Of a stretch of DNA of 56,592 nt, positions 55,098 to 56,592 are shown in pieces. The DNA comes from Terriglobales bacterium (lineage in GTDB: Bacteria > Acidobacteriota > Terriglobia > Terriglobales > Acidobacteriaceae), in contig DASRER010000030.1 in assembly GCA_035651995.1 (NCBI GenBank), positions 1 to 56,592 on the forward strand, read 5' to 3'. The position numbers were made by a program, and so were the translations under genes. The notes beneath the pieces are model-generated. The model did not search any database, had not been told where the DNA came from, and saw only the letters and a list, made by a program, of their open reading frames with translations. The first letter of the stretch is position 1; each line of letters starts with the position of its first letter.

Positions 55098-55898
55098 ATG
55101 AGCACTGCCGCTGAGCAAGTCGTTAGCTACCACGGCGAGGTGTACGAGCCGTCGCTGTTCCGCACTTACTCGAAGAAGATAGGGATGTGGCTCTTCCTGC
55201 TCTCCGACTCCCTCACTTTCGGGGCGCTGCTCTTCGCCTACAGTTACGGGCGCATCTCGGTTCCGCACTGGCCCACGCCTTTCCACGGGGAAAGCATTGC
55301 GCGCGCCAGCATCATGACCTTCTTCCTGCTCACCAGCTCCCTGACCATGGTGCTGGGAGTCGCCGCCGCCAATCGCGGCGACCGGAAGTGGACCACCGGG
55401 TGGCTGCTGGCCACCATGCTCTGCGGCGCCGGCTTCGTCGTGCTGCACGGCATGGAGTGGCACGGCCTCATCCATGAAGGCTTGCGGATCTCCGGCTTCA
55501 CCGCGCCCCCGCACGTGCAGACCACCGGCGAGTTCGCCGACATTACCAAGTCTGCCCCGCAGTTTGCCGGCACCTTCTTCACCCTGACCGGCATGCACAT
55601 GCTGCACGTGACCATCGGCGTCGTTTATCTGGGCGTGGTCGCGCTGCGCAAGAAGTTCCTGCCCATCCTGGCCATTCTGTGGCTCGTCGCCTGGCTGGGG
55701 ACGCCTGCCTGGAGCCCGTTCCACTACGGCGCGCACGTGCTGCTGGTCTCGCTCGTCGTCTGCGCCTTGGTCCTGTTCCTGAAGCCCAAGGACTACACCG
55801 CGCACGACGTGGAAGTCAGCGGCTTGTATTGGCACTTCGTGGACCTGGTGTGGATGTTCGTGGTTCCGTTTGTTTATCTGCTGAACCTCGGTCACTAA
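55098..55898 (+). CDS. Cytochrome c oxidase subunit III, copy 2
   Basis: 266 residues, start ATG 55098, with GAGG 11 bases upstream. GMWLFLLSDSLTFGALLFAYSYGR is the standard subunit III opening (the S-D-S-x-x-F), HGMEWHGLIHEG and FFTLTGMHMLHVTIGVVYLG are central motifs, and SGLYWHFVDLVWMFVVPFVYLLNLG ends the protein. It is thus a full subunit III, more similar to the common type than copy 1. The operon has two different subunit III proteins; whether both assemble is open. Confidence 0.9.
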   Translation: MSTAAEQVVSYHGEVYEPSLFRTYSKKIGMWLFLLSDSLTFGALLFAYSYGRISVPHWPTPFHGESIARASIMTFFLLTSSLTMVLGVAAANRGDRKWTTGWLLATMLCGAGFVVLHGMEWHGLIHEGLRISGFTAPPHVQTTGEFADITKSAPQFAGTFFTLTGMHMLHVTIGVVYLGVVALRKKFLPILAILWLVAWLGTPAWSPFHYGAHVLLVSLVVCALVLFLKPKDYTAHDVEVSGLYWHFVDLVWMFVVPFVYLLNLGH

Positions 55899-55920
55899 AG
55901 AAGATTGGGAGTAGAACAAT

Positions 55921-56283
55921 ATGGTTGACGCACCGGATGTCCATATATCTGAGCCCGCGGCAACGTACAAAGATTCAATGGGCAAATATGTTGTGATCTA
56001 CATTTGCCTGTTGATCATTGCGGCATTGCAGTTCGTGATCGCGTATAGCCACGTGGGAACGGCGGCGATGTTTGCGCGCATGCTGTTCCTGGCGATCGTC
56101 GAGGCCGGGCTGGCCCTGCTGTTCTTCATGCACCTGTGGGCGGAAAAGCGCGGATTCCTACTGTTCGTGCTGATCTTCACGGGATTTGCGCTGATCACCA
56201 TGCAGTATGGCTGGACAGACAGCTTCCGCATGGAGCTTGGAGTTCCTTACACCCAGCCGAAACCAGGAGTCGTGCAGCAGTGA
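55921..56283 (+). CDS. Cytochrome c oxidase subunit IV (prokaryotic type)
   Basis: 120 residues, GGGAG before the ATG, with three helices: KYVVIYICLLIIAALQFVIAY, MFARMLFLAIVEAGLALLFFMHLW, and GFLLFVLIFTGFALITMQYGW. The E-A-G-L-A-L-L-F-F-M-H-L motif is the signature of the small subunit IV of caa3/aa3 oxidases (Cyt_c_oxidase IV/CtaF-like). It completes the operon coxB-ctaD-subunit III-subunit III-subunit IV. Its stop TGA overlaps a GTG of the next small gene. Confidence 0.88.
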   Translation: MVDAPDVHISEPAATYKDSMGKYVVIYICLLIIAALQFVIAYSHVGTAAMFARMLFLAIVEAGLALLFFMHLWAEKRGFLLFVLIFTGFALITMQYGWTDSFRMELGVPYTQPKPGVVQQ

Positions 56284-56546
56284 AGATGAGTTTCAGCAGG
56301 CTTGTGATATTTGCAGTGGCGGCATGGGTGGCGGTGGCAGTGCCCATGCCGGCGTTCTCCCAGAGTTGCGCGTTGTGCTACACGCAGGCGGCTTCGTCGG
56401 GCGCGCGGATGATCGAGGCATTGCGCAGCGGAATTCTGATCCTGGTGGTTCCACCGACGATCCTTACGGCATTCGCTTTCTTTGTGCTCCACCGGAAGAG
56501 CCATCAATTCAAACAGGCCGGGGTGAGTGACGCGGATCGCTGGTAG
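56280..56546 (+). CDS. Small exported or membrane protein with CxxC, end of the cox operon
   Basis: 88 residues from GTG 56280 (overlapping the previous TGA), with AGGAG 10 bases upstream; ATG 56286 is a close alternative. A signal peptide (LVIFAVAAWVAVAVPMPAFS) precedes QSCALCYTQAASSGARMIEA, then one helix GILILVVPPTILTAFAFFVLH and a charged tail. C-A-L-C could be a redox or metal site, perhaps for copper delivery, but this is inference. I do not know the family. About 45 bases of unassigned sequence follow to the window end. Confidence 0.7.
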   Translation: MKMSFSRLVIFAVAAWVAVAVPMPAFSQSCALCYTQAASSGARMIEALRSGILILVVPPTILTAFAFFVLHRKSHQFKQAGVSDADRW

Positions 56547-56592
56547 GGTATTTAAGCCTTCGGCATCAGGATTCAGGCAGCAGACCTTCGGG

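Overview
The window looks like a chromosomal segment of an Acidobacteriota bacterium, probably Terriglobia (Koribacter-like). The evidence is the high GC, the acidobacterial type of VWFA-related secreted protein (1481-2812), DUF1844, actinobacterial-type LeuB, a MenG/UbiE methyltransferase, an aa3-type oxidase operon, many secreted peptidases (M61, two M28, S41, S9, an unassigned HExxH protein), and intergenic spaces filled with short degenerate repeats. No rRNA, tRNA or CRISPR array was recognised.

Layout. 1-3600: IS5-type transposase tail, a secreted Ig-like/jelly-roll protein, the VWFA protein, a small secreted peptide and an IscU-like scaffold. 3.6-15.3 kb: amino-acid permease, then a long leftward block with PlsC, M61 peptidase, Mpl-LdcA (muropeptide recycling), DapF, MgtC, a membrane glycosyltransferase, a PfkB kinase and MTA phosphorylase. 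15.3-19.5 kb: small membrane protein, degenerate receiver domain, methyltransferase, zinc metallopeptidase, LeuB. 19.7-24.6 kb rightward: YgfZ, DUF1844, MBL hydrolase, RibF, MFS transporter. 24.6-27.7 kb leftward: EamA transporter, a glutaredoxin with an in-frame UGA (likely selenocysteine), OsmC, CDF transporter. 27.9-34 kb: parvulin-like PPIase, epimerase, MenG, AroB, NadB. 34-40.4 kb: TerC, nitrilase, M28 peptidase, a 5'-truncated Rieske protein, second M28 peptidase, TatC, TatA. 40.7-45.6 kb: S41 processing protease followed by a 3.2-kb insert with three secreted proteins, bounded by a 43-bp direct repeat copied from the protease 3' end. 45.6-51.4 kb: molybdenum hydroxylase remnant, S9 peptidase, thioesterase, PdxS and PdxT. 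51.7-56.5 kb: cytochrome c oxidase operon with two subunit III genes and a small CxxC membrane protein.

How the genes work together. LdcA, Mpl and DapF deal with meso-diaminopimelate-containing murein peptides. NadB, RibF and PdxST make NAD, flavin and PLP. MenG feeds a menaquinone chain and the cox operon is its oxygen-reducing end. TatAC, PPIase and CtpA handle exported proteins. The most interesting single item is the glutaredoxin at 25568-25819: its TPG-x-PPC motif has UGA in place of the first Cys, followed 32 nt later by the loop of a perfect 9-bp hairpin with a GGC loop, which matches a bacterial SECIS. Next are the 43-bp direct-repeat-bounded insert and the many 7-bp-period inverted repeats that sit between genes.
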